Shown here: piece after piece, positions 24,619 through 33,772 of the stretch
Layout: each line of letters starts with the position of its first letter
How positions within the stretch are numbered: position 1 is the stretch's first letter
Source of the DNA: Alkalihalobacillus sp. CinArs1
GTDB taxonomy: Bacteria > Bacillota > Bacilli > Bacillales > Guptibacillaceae
Direction: 5' to 3'
Assembly (NCBI RefSeq): GCF_947387515.1
Contig: NZ_CANDOB010000001.1
Location: 1,550,001-1,614,000, forward strand
DNA: 64,000 nt
Translations under genes and position numbers: made by a program
Notes under the pieces: model-generated
Databases searched by the model: none
Told to the model about the DNA's origin: nothing
What the model saw: the letters and a program-made list of their open reading frames with translations, nothing else

Positions 24619-25341
24619 ATGAACGTCACCTTACACCCGCTCGGTGAAGCTTGCGTAAAGATTACGTATCATGAAGAAGTGTCTCATTCCCTCACTAGCC
24701 GCATTCAAGCTTTTTGCCGTGAACTTGCGTCTCTTAACAAAGAGGGCATTACTGAATGGGTACCAGCGTACGATTCTGTCACCGTTTATTACGAGCCGTG
24801 GGTCCTCAACTATGATGAGATAACGGACATATTGGAAGATATCACAGCAGTTGCAACAGAGGCGTCAGAAAAAAAGGTGGTCATCACGGTCCCGACCCTT
24901 TATGGCGGAGAGCACGGACCAGACCTTGAAGATCTTGCAAAGGAAAAAGGAATGTCCCAAGATGACATCATAAAACTACATACAAACGAAGACTATCTTA
25001 TAAACATGATTGGCTTTTTACCTGGCTTTCCGTATCTAAGCGGACTGAATGAGCGTATTGCAGCGCCTCGTCTTGAATCGCCAAGACAAAAGGTTCCTGC
25101 AGGCTCAGTTGGTATTGCTGAAGCACAAACTGGGGTTTACCCAATCGAATCTCCCGGGGGATGGAACATTATCGGCCAGACACCGCTTCGCCTTTTTCAA
25201 CCTGAAAAAGACGATCCATTCTTACTGAATCAAGGTGACTATCTCAGGTTCCAACCCGTTAGTAAGAAAGAGTTCAATCAAATTTTAGAGCAACTGGAGC
25301 AAGGGTCTTATGAAGTTCAGCGCGAGGAGGTTTCTAGATGA
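24619..25341 (+). CDS. pxpB: 5-oxoprolinase subunit PxpB (KipI family)
   Basis: A 240-residue subunit of the ATP-dependent PxpABC 5-oxoprolinase, which opens 5-oxoproline to glutamate. The diagnostic block [20 protein letters not shown] (about residues 132-151) and [24 protein letters not shown] are conserved. The B. subtilis homologue KipI also inhibits the sporulation kinase KinA; that role cannot be judged here. AAAGGAG precedes the ATG; the stop overlaps pxpA by 4 bases. Confidence 0.92.
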   Translation: MNVTLHPLGEACVKITYHEEVSHSLTSRIQAFCRELASLNKEGITEWVPAYDSVTVYYEPWVLNYDEITDILEDITAVATEASEKKVVITVPTLYGGEHGPDLEDLAKEKGMSQDDIIKLHTNEDYLINMIGFLPGFPYLSGLNERIAAPRLESPRQKVPAGSVGIAEAQTGVYPIESPGGWNIIGQTPLRLFQPEKDDPFLLNQGDYLRFQPVSKKEFNQILEQLEQGSYEVQREEVSR

Positions 25342-26102
25342 CGACGATCGACCTTAACTGTGATCTTGGTGAAAGCTTTGGTGCTTATACCATCGGGCAA
25401 GACGAAAAAGTACTCGAGCTCGTTTCGTCAGCAAACGTAGCATGTGGTTTTCATGCGGGCGATCCCCGCATCATGAACCGAACGGTCAAATGGGCAAAAG
25501 AACATCACGTTGGGATCGGGGCTCATCCTGGCTTTCCTGACTTAACAGGGTTCGGAAGGAGAAAGATGATCATCACACCTGAAGAAGCCTATACGCTTGT
25601 TCTTTATCAGATCGGCGCACTGCATGGGTTTTGCAGTGCGCATGAAGTCGAACTGCAGCACGTGAAACCTCATGGAGCTCTATATAACATGGCATCAAAG
25701 GATGCTGAACTTGCGAATGCGATCGCACAAGCTGTGAAAGACTTTGACTCTGAGCTGATCCTGTTTGGACTCGCTAACTCAGAACTGATACAAGCGGCTA
25801 AGCTTTCAGGCGTTCGGTATGCTTCAGAAGTGTTTGCTGATCGAACGTATCAGCCAGATGGTACCCTCACTCCACGAACAGAAAAGAATGCGATGATAAC
25901 AGACGAACAGACTGCGATCGACCAGGTGATTTCGATGGTGAAACATGGCATAGTGAGAGCTGTAGATGGCACATCGATTTCGATCGAGGCTGACACCGTC
26001 TGCGTTCACGGCGATGAACCGTCGGCACTTGCCTTTATCCAGTCACTAAGAAAAAGATTTAAGGCAGAAAATATCCTGATAGAAAGGATCGGAAACCGTT
26101 GA
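25338..26102 (+). CDS. pxpA: 5-oxoprolinase subunit PxpA (LamB/YcsF family)
   Basis: A 254-residue LamB/YcsF protein: [16 protein letters not shown] at the start, [30 protein letters not shown] and VKPHGALYN, the metal/active-site motifs of the family. It overlaps pxpB by 4 bases (ATGA) and pxpC by 4 bases, so the three subunits are co-translated. The order nramp-pxpB-pxpA-pxpC differs from B. subtilis, where ycsF comes first. Confidence 0.94.
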   Translation: MTTIDLNCDLGESFGAYTIGQDEKVLELVSSANVACGFHAGDPRIMNRTVKWAKEHHVGIGAHPGFPDLTGFGRRKMIITPEEAYTLVLYQIGALHGFCSAHEVELQHVKPHGALYNMASKDAELANAIAQAVKDFDSELILFGLANSELIQAAKLSGVRYASEVFADRTYQPDGTLTPRTEKNAMITDEQTAIDQVISMVKHGIVRAVDGTSISIEADTVCVHGDEPSALAFIQSLRKRFKAENILIERIGNR

Positions 26103-27025
26103 AGTTATTTTCAGTAGAAAAACCAGGCGTTTATACAACGTATCAAGATTTAGGAAGAACAGGTTATTTAAAATACGGAGTACCGGCTTCTGGTGCACTC
26201 GACCGCTTCGCCCTTCAAGTAGGGAACATCCTAGTCGGAAACCCATGGAATACAGCAGGACTTGAAATTACGATGCAGGGTCCAGAATTGGTAGCAGAAG
26301 TGGATGCAGTGATTAGCATAACAGGTGCCGATTTATCACCAATGATCAACGGTGAACGGATTCAAATGTGGAAGTCTCTCACCATTAAAAAGGGACAGGT
26401 ACTTGAGTTCGGACGCCCAAGAATCGGGGTTCGTGCCTATTTAACGGTAGACGGTGGGTTTGAAGCAGAAGAGTACATGGGGAGCAAATCGGTTTATGAA
26501 CCAGCTGGACTAGGCCGTAAGCTAGAAGCTGGGGATGAACTACATGGGAATCCTAAGAAGCAAAAAACAGGAATCGGGCTCTTTCATACCGAGATTCCTG
26601 CATATGACCGCGACGCTATCGTTCGCGTTGTAAAAGGACCTCACGATGATAAGCTCAGCCCTGAAGTATTGGAGCAATTTTTTACGAATCGGCATGAGGT
26701 GTCCCCGCAATCGAATCGTATGGGATACCGGTTGGTGAGCGACGGTATCAAAACAGATCATGAAGGCGATATACTATCTGACGCTGTGCCGCTTGGCGGC
26801 ATTCAGCTGCCGGCAAACGGTGAGCCGATCATCCTTTTGGCAGACCGGCAAACAACGGGTGGTTACGTTCGTATCGGTACAGTCATCGGTCCTGACCTTC
26901 CATTGATCGCCCAGCTCCCTCCTGGTGGTTCGGTTCGTTTTAAAGAGATCACGGTTGAAGAAGCGCAAGAGATCGCGATCGCTCAGGAACGTGATTTTAG
27001 GGTTTGGGAGAAAATCGTTCGCTAA
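26099..27025 (+). CDS. pxpC: 5-oxoprolinase subunit PxpC (KipA / biotin-dependent carboxyltransferase family)
   Basis: A 308-residue protein with the AHS2/KipA domain: [38 protein letters not shown] and PNG-type [26 protein letters not shown]. It is related to allophanate hydrolase subunit 2 but acts with PxpA and PxpB. TTG start overlaps the pxpA stop. Its stop overlaps the stop of the convergent gene that follows, with no terminator between. Confidence 0.92.
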   Translation: MKLFSVEKPGVYTTYQDLGRTGYLKYGVPASGALDRFALQVGNILVGNPWNTAGLEITMQGPELVAEVDAVISITGADLSPMINGERIQMWKSLTIKKGQVLEFGRPRIGVRAYLTVDGGFEAEEYMGSKSVYEPAGLGRKLEAGDELHGNPKKQKTGIGLFHTEIPAYDRDAIVRVVKGPHDDKLSPEVLEQFFTNRHEVSPQSNRMGYRLVSDGIKTDHEGDILSDAVPLGGIQLPANGEPIILLADRQTTGGYVRIGTVIGPDLPLIAQLPPGGSVRFKEITVEEAQEIAIAQERDFRVWEKIVR

Positions 27026-27288
27026 GGATGACCTAAATAACTGTGCAGTTCATCGATGACAAGCTCACCTTGATCGAGCTCTGTCATCTGGAGGCGGTAA
27101 TGGTCACCTTCCACCTCTGCTTGGAAGTTGTAGAAGCCTTTATTATTTAAATAGTCGCCTACATCTTCTATTTTATCTTGCTGAGAGAACAAAATTTTAT
27201 TGCCGATATAATTATCATTCACATATACATTGTAGCTCTGTTCATTTTCTATAAAATCATCCGTTGAATAAGGATGTAGATCCGGCAT
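27022..27288 (-). CDS. Hypothetical 88-residue protein
   Basis: I do not recognise this family. The protein is soluble, acidic and rich in Tyr, Asp and Asn (VYVNDNYIGNKILFSQQDKIEDVGDYL), with no signal or membrane segment. A GGAGGGAG site lies just before the ATG. It is convergent with pxpC and their stop codons overlap by 4 bases. Confidence 0.7.
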   Translation of the reverse strand: MPDLHPYSTDDFIENEQSYNVYVNDNYIGNKILFSQQDKIEDVGDYLNNKGFYNFQAEVEGDHYRLQMTELDQGELVIDELHSYLGHP

Positions 27289-27435
27289 TCTGTCTCCCTC
27301 CTTTCTTTGGGATTACTATCAATTTGTCCCCTCACACGTATTTTATGTTGGAAATCTTTCACTGACTGAATCACGTTGTGAGGGCTTCAGGACTTGCGTT
27401 ACTCGTGAAGTAAAGACACATAAGGAGGTGTTGGC

Positions 27436-27945
27436 ATGATTGAATTAAGAGAAGAATTGAAAAGTGATGTAGAGGGAATTGATAACATCGTAAGGAATGC
27501 ATTTGATGGAGAAGACGAAGTTGCATTAATTCACCGGATTAGGAATTCGCAGCACTATATTCCAGAATTAGCACTGATCGCGCTTCATAATCGAACGACT
27601 CCGGTTGGGTACATTCTATTAAGTGAGATCGAAATCGAAGCAGAGGATACCATCACATCCCTTGCTCTTGCGCCAGTCTCTGTCTCTCCTCCCTTTCAAA
27701 ATGAGGGAATCGGAACGTTCATGATCAATGAAAGCCTCAAGCGAGCGACTGCCCTTGGCTATCGCCATGTCATTGTTCTTGGACACAGCGCTTATTATTC
27801 AAAGTTTGGTTTTATACCGGCTTCTGAGAAAGGGATAACCGGTCCGTTTAAAGAGGCAGGAGATTCCTTCATGGTAAAAGAACTTAAGAAAGATGCGTTG
27901 CCTAAAGAAGGACACGTACATTACCCAGCGGCATTCGGTATATAA
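27436..27945 (+). CDS. GNAT N-acetyltransferase, YhbS-like
   Basis: A 169-residue GNAT enzyme. The acetyl-CoA binding loop is seen as LAPVSVSPPFQNEGIGTFMI (Q/RxxGxG/A pattern), and the C-terminus has VILGHSAYYSKFGFIPASEKGI, which is typical of the YhbS subgroup. The acceptor is unknown. AAGGAGGTG lies 7 bases before the ATG. Confidence 0.87.
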   Translation: MIELREELKSDVEGIDNIVRNAFDGEDEVALIHRIRNSQHYIPELALIALHNRTTPVGYILLSEIEIEAEDTITSLALAPVSVSPPFQNEGIGTFMINESLKRATALGYRHVIVLGHSAYYSKFGFIPASEKGITGPFKEAGDSFMVKELKKDALPKEGHVHYPAAFGI

Positions 27946-27974
27946 AAAAACGTATGTCACTTTGGACATACGCG
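27944..27974 (-). terminator. Terminator after the YwdI-like gene
   Basis: Stem CGTATGTC / GACATACG with an A run on the plus strand (T run on the minus), immediately after the minus-strand gene ending at 27976; it may also serve the convergent GNAT gene. Confidence 0.8.
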
Positions 27975-27975
27975 T

Positions 27976-28263
27976 TTAGAAATCAAAGATTGAATCTTCA
28001 TTTGCATCATCATCCTGCATCGGCTTTGATGGAGATTGGATGGGCTGCACTGGAGCCGTGTAAGCTGGTTTCTTTGGAGAAGGGGTAGGCGCTTCTTTCA
28101 TACCATTTGACGCCTGTAAAAGCATCTCGCAGTATGTTTTAATTGCGATAAGATCTTCACGGATTCCATTGACATCGGCATCATTTTCTTCAACATTATA
28201 AGTAAGCTGTTTCATTTTGCTATTCATCTGTTGAACAAGTTGTTCAATAGGGATATCCTTCAT
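27976..28263 (-). CDS. YwdI-like protein (DUF5327 family)
   Basis: A 95-residue protein resembling YwdI/DUF5327: an N-terminal helix (IPIEQLVQQMNSKMKQL), then NGIREDLIAIKTYCEMLLQ, then a Pro-rich tail (APTPSPKKPAYTAPVQP) and an acidic end. I start at 28263, 9 bases after AAAAAGGAG; the ATG at 28284 has no ribosome site. Function unknown. Confidence 0.72.
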   Translation of the reverse strand: MKDIPIEQLVQQMNSKMKQLTYNVEENDADVNGIREDLIAIKTYCEMLLQASNGMKEAPTPSPKKPAYTAPVQPIQSPSKPMQDDDANEDSIFDF

Positions 28264-28359
28264 ATATGCATACTCCTTTTTCATTAGGAAGGGATTCTTG
28301 CTTTAAGTGTACCAGAAACAAAAAGGAAATAAAAAATCAACGTAGGAGGAATTTATTTC

Positions 28360-28908
28360 ATGGAAACATTAAGTGACATTCTAGAATTCAATAAGAAATT
28401 TGTTGAGAACAAGGATTATGAACCTTACATAACGTCAGGTCTTCCTGATAAGAGAATGGTGATCCTTTCTTGCATGGATACTCGTTTAGTCGAGCTGCTT
28501 CCTCGTGCGATGAACTTAAAGAATGGCGATGTGAAGATGGTTAAGAATGCAGGAGCTTATGTAACAGATCCACTTGATAGCGTTGTTCGCTCCATCCTAA
28601 TCGGTGTGTACGAACTTCAAGCTGATGCTGTTCTTGTCATCGGTCATCATGACTGCGGCATGGGTAAAGTTGATCCTGCAAAACTTCGCGATAAAATGGC
28701 GAGCAACGTTTCAAAAGAAGTGGTTTCAACACTCGAACATGCAGGCATCGATGTAGAAAATTGGCTGCAAGGTTTTTCCACTGTTCAAGATGGCGTTCGC
28801 CAAAGTGTGGAAACGATCAAAAACCACCCTCTGTTGCCAGAAGGAACGCCCGTTCACGGTTTAGTGATCGATCCGAAGACTGGAAAGCTTGATCTTGTAG
28901 AAAAATAA
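28360..28908 (+). CDS. Beta-class carbonic anhydrase (YtiB-like)
   Basis: A 182-residue beta-carbonic anhydrase interconverting CO2 and bicarbonate. Zinc ligands are Cys38, Asp40 (in SCMDTRL, with Arg42) and His96/Cys99 (in IGHHDCGMG). Length and sequence match the YtiB type of Bacillus. AGGAGG precedes the ATG. Single gene with its own terminator. Confidence 0.92.
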   Translation: METLSDILEFNKKFVENKDYEPYITSGLPDKRMVILSCMDTRLVELLPRAMNLKNGDVKMVKNAGAYVTDPLDSVVRSILIGVYELQADAVLVIGHHDCGMGKVDPAKLRDKMASNVSKEVVSTLEHAGIDVENWLQGFSTVQDGVRQSVETIKNHPLLPEGTPVHGLVIDPKTGKLDLVEK

Positions 28909-28912
28909 AAGT

Positions 28913-28945
28913 AAGAAAGCTCACTCGATCGAGTGAGCTTTTTCT
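28913..28945 (+). terminator. Bidirectional terminator
   Basis: Perfect palindrome AGCTCACTCGATCGAGTGAGCT with A and T runs on both sides, between the carbonic anhydrase gene and the convergent DJ-1/PfpI gene. Confidence 0.93.
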
Positions 28946-29469
28946 TATTGGGATGCAAGAAGATCTGCGAACGCCTTCCCATAAGGTGGTAGATCTGGCG
29001 GACGTCTTGCGGATACAAGATGGCCATCTACGACAACCGGTTCGTCGATCCATGTTGCTCCTGCATTCTCCATGTCGTCACGGATGCCTGGAGTACTCGT
29101 CACTTTCTTCCCTTCAAGGATACGTGCAGAAATCAGCACCCATCCTGCGTGACAAATCTGACCGATCGGCTTCTTGTTCTCTTCCATATGCTGCACCATC
29201 TTCAACACCTCAGGAAAGCGGCGAATCTTGTCCGGTGCCCATCCACCCGGTACGAGGATGGCGTCATAATCTGAAGGGTCGATGTCGCTGTATGCATAGT
29301 CAGATACAACGGGAACCCCATACTTTCCAACATACTTCTCTCCAGCATTTTCACCTACATAATGAACGGTTGCACCTTCCTCGATCAATCTGTAGTAAGG
29401 ATACGTTAGCTCAAGGTCTTCAAATTCATGATGAACGAGACTGATTACTTTTTTATTTGATAAACGCAT
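28945..29469 (-). CDS. DJ-1/PfpI family protein
   Basis: A 174-residue class I glutamine amidotransferase-like protein. The nucleophile elbow is IGQICHAGW (catalytic Cys at about residue 105) with a conserved Glu near residue 15 (EFEDLELTYP). Related proteins (YfkM, YraA, PfpI) act on glyoxal-modified proteins or as general stress proteins; the exact activity is not decided. TCACCTCC upstream gives a strong ribosome site. Confidence 0.88.
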   Translation of the reverse strand: MRLSNKKVISLVHHEFEDLELTYPYYRLIEEGATVHYVGENAGEKYVGKYGVPVVSDYAYSDIDPSDYDAILVPGGWAPDKIRRFPEVLKMVQHMEENKKPIGQICHAGWVLISARILEGKKVTSTPGIRDDMENAGATWIDEPVVVDGHLVSARRPPDLPPYGKAFADLLASQ

Positions 29470-29694
29470 ACTTTCACCTCCACCTTAACGATATACCATT
29501 TTGTGCTCATTTCAAAACGACGGGTTTCTTGAAACCTTTTGAGGGTATTAAAAACGTAATGTAACCATTCCCTCGGTGTGTATTTTTTCCCATAGTCTGA
29601 ACATACCTTTCAACATATGACTTTGGGATAAACAGCGGCCATAGTAAGGTCTTAAAAATTGGGGAGACTATTTAGTACTAAAGGAGAGATCGTC

Positions 29695-30525
29695 ATGGAT
29701 GCTGGTCTAATACTTGAATACGCATGGGTGCTTCTTGTCTTGATTGGGCTCGAAGGCATACTTGCAGCAGATAACGCGCTTGTAATGGCAATCATGGTCA
29801 AGCATCTTGAACCAAATAAGCGTAAAAAAGCTCTTTTCTATGGTCTAGGCGGTGCCTTCGTTTTCCGATTTGGTTCACTCTTCATCATTTCCTTCTTAGT
29901 TGATATTTGGCAAGTGCAGGCGATCGGTGCACTTTATCTGTTATTCCTTAGCATCAATCACCTCGTGAAGAAGTTCTTACTAAGCGATGATAAGAAGAAA
30001 ACAAAGAAAGAAGATAAACCGAACAACGAAGGGTCAGGATTCTGGACGACGGTACTTAAGGTAGAGCTAGCTGATATTGCGTTTGCAGTTGATTCCATTC
30101 TTGCTGCAGTAGCGCTTGCACTCACTCTTCCCACCACAAACTTTCCAAAAGTCGGTGGGTTAGATGGTGCTCAATTTGCAGTTATTCTTACCGGTGGAAT
30201 TATCGGACTGATCATCATGCGATTCGCAGCAAATTATTTCGTTAAACTTCTCCACCGTAAACCAGGACTTGAAACAGCTGCGTTCATCATCGTAGGTTGG
30301 GTCGGTGTAAAGTTAGCGATCTATACGCTCGCTCACCCGAGTCTCGCTATTCTTGAAGAATCCTTCCCGAAAGAACCAGCATGGAAAATCACGTTCTGGG
30401 GCGTCCTCGTCGCGATTGCTCTTGGAGGATGGTTCCTCTCTTCTGAGCGTGATGAGAGTGAACGTGAAGACGAAAACGAAGATACCTTAGAAGAAGAAAG
30501 TGAAAAAGCGAAAGACTTTTCATAA
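29695..30525 (+). CDS. TerC family membrane protein
   Basis: A 276-residue TerC/YkoY-type integral membrane protein with about seven segments. Conserved: LIGLEGILAADNALVMA at residues 18-34 and VELADIAFAVDSILAAVAL around 133-151, both with the Asp residues that mark the family. Relatives act in manganese export or metalation of secreted proteins. ATG at 29695 follows AAAGGAG; the open frame starts earlier at 29659 without a ribosome site. The tail is very acidic. I looked for a yybP-ykoY riboswitch upstream and did not find it. Confidence 0.88.
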   Translation: MDAGLILEYAWVLLVLIGLEGILAADNALVMAIMVKHLEPNKRKKALFYGLGGAFVFRFGSLFIISFLVDIWQVQAIGALYLLFLSINHLVKKFLLSDDKKKTKKEDKPNNEGSGFWTTVLKVELADIAFAVDSILAAVALALTLPTTNFPKVGGLDGAQFAVILTGGIIGLIIMRFAANYFVKLLHRKPGLETAAFIIVGWVGVKLAIYTLAHPSLAILEESFPKEPAWKITFWGVLVAIALGGWFLSSERDESEREDENEDTLEEESEKAKDFS

Positions 30526-30555
30526 AAAACAGGTGCCACGCTGGCACCTGTTTCC
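30526..30555 (+). terminator. Bidirectional terminator
   Basis: Stem AACAGGTGCCA / TGGCACCTGTT, loop CGC, between terC and the convergent DUF1499 gene. Confidence 0.92.
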
Positions 30556-30558
30556 TGT

Positions 30559-30936
30559 TTAACTTAAAAACGCTTCTCTAATTTCTTCCATTCTCTTTTT
30601 GTTCACACCCATGTCTGAATAGCCCATACGTGATGCGGAACGAAAGTGCACGGTTTTCGAGGTTTCATCAAGGTAAAATTCAATATCATCAACAAACTTA
30701 AAAAGCTTCGATTTTTCTTCAGCTCTTATGTAGTTTGCTTCTTCTTTTACGATTTTCGTACGTTTTCTGTTTTGTAAAATGCTTTTCAGTTTCGCTAGCG
30801 CTTCTCCTTCTGTCACGCTGTATGAAAATGATTCCATCTTATTCTTTTCATCTTCGCTCTGAGTTGAAACACAGTTTGGTTTATTCGGACAAGGTGCTAA
30901 CTTGCCATCTCTTGCACCTAATTGCTCTCCGCTCAT
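30559..30936 (-). CDS. DUF1499 family protein
   Basis: A 125-residue DUF1499 protein. It opens with the family Cys motif LAPCPNKPNCVSTQ (CPxxPNCVSS-like), and the end has HFRSASRMGYSDMGVNKKRM, also conserved. No membrane segment. Function unknown; the cysteines suggest metal or redox binding, which is inference. AAAAGGAGG precedes the ATG. Confidence 0.88.
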   Translation of the reverse strand: MSGEQLGARDGKLAPCPNKPNCVSTQSEDEKNKMESFSYSVTEGEALAKLKSILQNRKRTKIVKEEANYIRAEEKSKLFKFVDDIEFYLDETSKTVHFRSASRMGYSDMGVNKKRMEEIREAFLS

Positions 30937-31101
30937 CGGTTTCGCCTCCTTTTCTATCGTTCTTCTTTGTTATACCCTTTTACGGCTCGTTATGCACTTA
31001 TTGTAACCAATTTATCAGCACAACTCTCCATACGATGTTTATTTCTTCAGCAGAGCGTCTATATTACCTATGAATTCAGATATCGAAGGAGGCATTTGAC
31101 C

Positions 31102-31449
31102 ATGAGTAGACCATTAGTACGAGAATACCAGAACGATGAGAAGCTAAAGGCTGACATTGAAGAGCTAAGCAACATCGGAATTTCAAAGGATGCTATCTAC
31201 GTCCTCTCTCACGACGATGATCGTACAGAGCGCGTTGCAGACGGTGTAGATGCCAATACGATCGATCGAAAAGAAATGGGTCTGAAAAGCCTGAAGAACG
31301 TATTCAGTAGAAAAGGCGATGAACTGCGAAACAAGATGGAAGAGATCGGCTTCTCCAAAGAAGAAGCAGAACGATATGAATCAGAAATGGATAAAGGAAA
31401 AATCTTTATGTTCGTTACGGATACGGACAAAGTAGCGCAGTGGAAGTAG
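31102..31449 (+). CDS. General stress protein, YflT/Gsp17M type
   Basis: A 115-residue protein with the heat-induced stress protein YflT domain: PLVREYQNDEKLKADIEELSNIGISKDAIYVLSHDDDRTERVAD split over its first 48 residues, then GDELRNKMEEIGFSKEEAERYE. Members are sigma-B controlled in B. subtilis. A weak GTTTAT-N14-GTCTAT upstream is only a poor sigma-B match. Start ATG at 31102 follows AAGGAGG; the frame is open much further upstream without support. Confidence 0.86.
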   Translation: MSRPLVREYQNDEKLKADIEELSNIGISKDAIYVLSHDDDRTERVADGVDANTIDRKEMGLKSLKNVFSRKGDELRNKMEEIGFSKEEAERYESEMDKGKIFMFVTDTDKVAQWK

Positions 31450-31626
31450 AGATGAAACGGAGCTTGGCAGGTGCCGGGCTCCGTTTTTTGATTTGTGACA
31501 AGCAGATGGGTGCTCACAATAAAAAATATTTATAAAGATATTGGACAGTTAGGGGTCTGCCAACTCTTCATTCTGCATATATTTGTATGGCAATAAAAAA
31601 TTCTTCTTTCAAAGGGAGTGCTGATT

Positions 31627-31818
31627 ATGTTGGATCGTACATTGCTTTTCGTAGCTGCTATGATTGCTGGTTTTGCAATGCTTCGATTATCTGAGGCTGA
31701 TTCTTTCCTTTCAAGTCTCAACCCGGTATTCGAAGTGGTTGGATACTTAGCGGCGCTGCTATTTGCACTTGTGTTGATCTACAAAGGCATCAGGGCTGTT
31801 CTTCCGTCAAAATCGTAA
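31627..31818 (+). CDS. Hypothetical small membrane protein (63 residues)
   Basis: Two hydrophobic segments (TLLFVAAMIAGFAML and VVGYLAALLFALVLIY) with a basic C-terminus. I do not recognise a family. The ATG at 31627 lies 6 bases after AAAGGGAGTG; a GTG at 31618 is within that site. A palindrome GTAAGCGCTTAC, resembling a CcpA site, overlaps the stop codon. Confidence 0.68.
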   Translation: MLDRTLLFVAAMIAGFAMLRLSEADSFLSSLNPVFEVVGYLAALLFALVLIYKGIRAVLPSKS

Positions 31819-31841
31819 GCGCTTACCTACTCTTGAAAGAA

Positions 31842-31877
31842 AGAAAAAAAGCGGGGTTCCAAGCCCCCGCTTTTTTC
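31842..31877. terminator. Bidirectional terminator
   Basis: Stem AAAAAAGCGGGG / CCCCGCTTTTTT between the small membrane protein gene and convergent fumC. Confidence 0.92.
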
Positions 31878-31881
31878 ATGC

Positions 31882-33267
31882 TTATTTAGGTGAAATCATT
31901 TCTTCAGGTCGTACGATATCATCGAACTGCTCAGCTGTCAGATGACCACTTTCAAGTGCAGCTTCACGAAGTGTCGTACCATCCTGGTGAGCCTTCTTCG
32001 CAATACTCGCTGCATTCTCATATCCGATATGAGGGTTCAGTGCCGTAACGAGCATCAGTGAGTTCTTTAAGTATTCACCGATCACTTCTTCGTTCGGTTC
32101 GATACCGACCGCGCATTTGTCGTTGAAAGACTTCATGCCGTCTGCAAGCAGTCTTGCAGATTGAAGGAAGTTATAGATGATAACGGGTTTGAAAACGTTT
32201 AGCTCAAAGTTTCCTTGGCTTGCAGAGAAACCGATCGTCGCATCGTTCCCCATCACTTGAGCTGCTACCATCGTAAGAGCTTCACTTTGTGTTGGATTCA
32301 CTTTACCAGGCATGATCGAGCTTCCTGGCTCATTTGCTGGAATCGTTACTTCGCCGATACCACAGCGTGGACCACTCGCTAGCCAGCGCACATCGTTTGC
32401 GATCTTCATCAGATCTGCCGCTAGTGCTTTCAGTGAGCCGTGTACATGAACGATTTCGTCATGACTCGTAAGTGCATGGAATTTGTTAAGCGCAGAACTG
32501 AACGTACGATCAGTCATCTTGCTGATTTCTTCTGCAACCATGTCACCGAAATCAGGATGAGCGTTAAGGCCCGTACCGACTGCAGTTCCGCCGATCGCAA
32601 GTTCCTTCATGTACTTCACGCTTTCAAGAAGCATGTTTTCACACTTCACGAGCATGCGATGCCAGCCGCTGATTTCCTGTCCAAGCGTAAGAGGCGTTGC
32701 ATCCTGTAAATGCGTACGACCGATCTTGATGATGTGATCGAAATCTTGCATCTTCTGATAAAGCGTTTCTTTTAATTCGATCAGATTTGGATAAAGGTGA
32801 TCTTCTACTGCCAAAACAGCTGCTACATGAAGCGCCGTTGGGAATGTATCGTTCGATGATTGTGATTTGTTCACATCATCGTTCGGGTGAACTGTCGCGT
32901 CACTACCTTGTTCTTTCAATATTTCATTCGCACGGAATGCGATGACTTCATTCATGTTCATATTCGATTGTGTGCCGCTTCCTGTTTGCCAGACAACTAG
33001 CGGGAAGTGCTCGTTATGTTCTCCGTTGATCACTTCGTTTGCAGCTTGTACGATCGCATCGGCTTTTACATCTTCAAGCTTTCCTAGACGCTGATTCGCT
33101 AGTGCAGCACCTTTTTTTAGGATAGCGAATGCTTTCACAACCTCGATCGGCATTTGTTCGTTACCGATTTTAAAGTTTTCTTTGCTTCGTTGCGTTTGTG
33201 CACCCCACATTTTGTCTGCTGGTACTTTTATTTCTCCGATTGTGTCGCGTTCAATTCTATAATCCAT
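31882..33267 (-). CDS. fumC: Class II fumarate hydratase FumC
   Basis: A 461-residue fumarase converting fumarate and malate in the TCA cycle. The superfamily signature [16 protein letters not shown] (about residues 316-331), [14 protein letters not shown] and [17 protein letters not shown] are present, with [14 protein letters not shown] earlier. Aspartase and fumarase are close, but the length and [10 protein letters not shown] block fit fumarase. GGAGGATC precedes the ATG. Confidence 0.96.
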   Translation of the reverse strand: MDYRIERDTIGEIKVPADKMWGAQTQRSKENFKIGNEQMPIEVVKAFAILKKGAALANQRLGKLEDVKADAIVQAANEVINGEHNEHFPLVVWQTGSGTQSNMNMNEVIAFRANEILKEQGSDATVHPNDDVNKSQSSNDTFPTALHVAAVLAVEDHLYPNLIELKETLYQKMQDFDHIIKIGRTHLQDATPLTLGQEISGWHRMLVKCENMLLESVKYMKELAIGGTAVGTGLNAHPDFGDMVAEEISKMTDRTFSSALNKFHALTSHDEIVHVHGSLKALAADLMKIANDVRWLASGPRCGIGEVTIPANEPGSSIMPGKVNPTQSEALTMVAAQVMGNDATIGFSASQGNFELNVFKPVIIYNFLQSARLLADGMKSFNDKCAVGIEPNEEVIGEYLKNSLMLVTALNPHIGYENAASIAKKAHQDGTTLREAALESGHLTAEQFDDIVRPEEMISPK

Positions 33268-33740
33268 TGTGATCCTCCTTTAAGTAAAAGACTAACAAGA
33301 TTCACTTCCATAAAAAGAAGGCTAAACCTTCTCACTTTTTTATGACGACGCTTTCATCATATCATATTTTTACGAAGGTATCGTTACAATTTACATACAA
33401 AAAAAGATGTCGAGAAAGTCTTAAGAACCTTGGTGCTGATGGATTTGCGCTCCAGGATACTCGCTTTCCGCGGGGCGGGCGGTGTGCCTCCTCGGCGCTC
33501 TGACGCGCGCCTGTGGGGTCACACCTGTCCCGCTAGTCCCGCAGGAGTCGAGCATCCTTCCGCTCCAATCAACGGTAATTTACTGTTTCAATTGTGAAAA
33601 AACCATTAATAAAAAGGTAGACAATTATTGTAGATAACACCTTCTAAATGACTTTAACTTTGTGTCATAGTGCTTTGTTTAACATAGAATCTTTAGATTC
33701 CGATCCATATGAAAGACAATACCAAACACTTTTTCACATA
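33268..33740. other. Gene-free spacer upstream of fumC
   Basis: About 470 bases without a supported gene. It holds the fumC leader with a short hairpin (AGAAGG / CCTTCT around 33316-33332), the GC-rich element at 33455-33557 and, at 33600-33740, AT-rich sequence with nothing I can identify. Confidence 0.7.
33455..33557 (+). repeat. GC-rich self-complementary intergenic element, copy B
   Basis: Outer arms GGATACTCG and CGAGCATCC pair (one G-T wobble); inner blocks GGGCGGGCGGTGTG and CACACCTGTCCC also pair. It contains CGCTTTCCGCGGGG at the 5' side and CGCAGGAGTCGAG at the 3' side, the same plan as copy D. I recall similar multicopy elements in other Bacillaceae genomes. No open frame; likely a structured repeat. 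Confidence 0.8.
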
Positions 33741-33769
33741 AAAAAGCCGCTCAAAATGAGCGGCTTTTC
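33741..33769 (-). terminator. Terminator of the TRAP operon
   Basis: Stem AAAAGCCGCTCA / TGAGCGGCTTTT just after the permease stop at 33773. Confidence 0.92.
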
Positions 33770-33772
33770 AAA

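Noticed and set aside
24619-27025. kip operon as sporulation control genes
   Set aside because: KipI has that role in B. subtilis, but the full PxpABC set with a transporter points to 5-oxoproline catabolism; no kipR-like regulator is present.
29500-29690. Possible yybP-ykoY manganese riboswitch before terC
   Set aside because: A GGGGAGA and an imperfect TCCCATAGTC / GACTTTGGGA hairpin are present, but the conserved core blocks of that riboswitch are missing.
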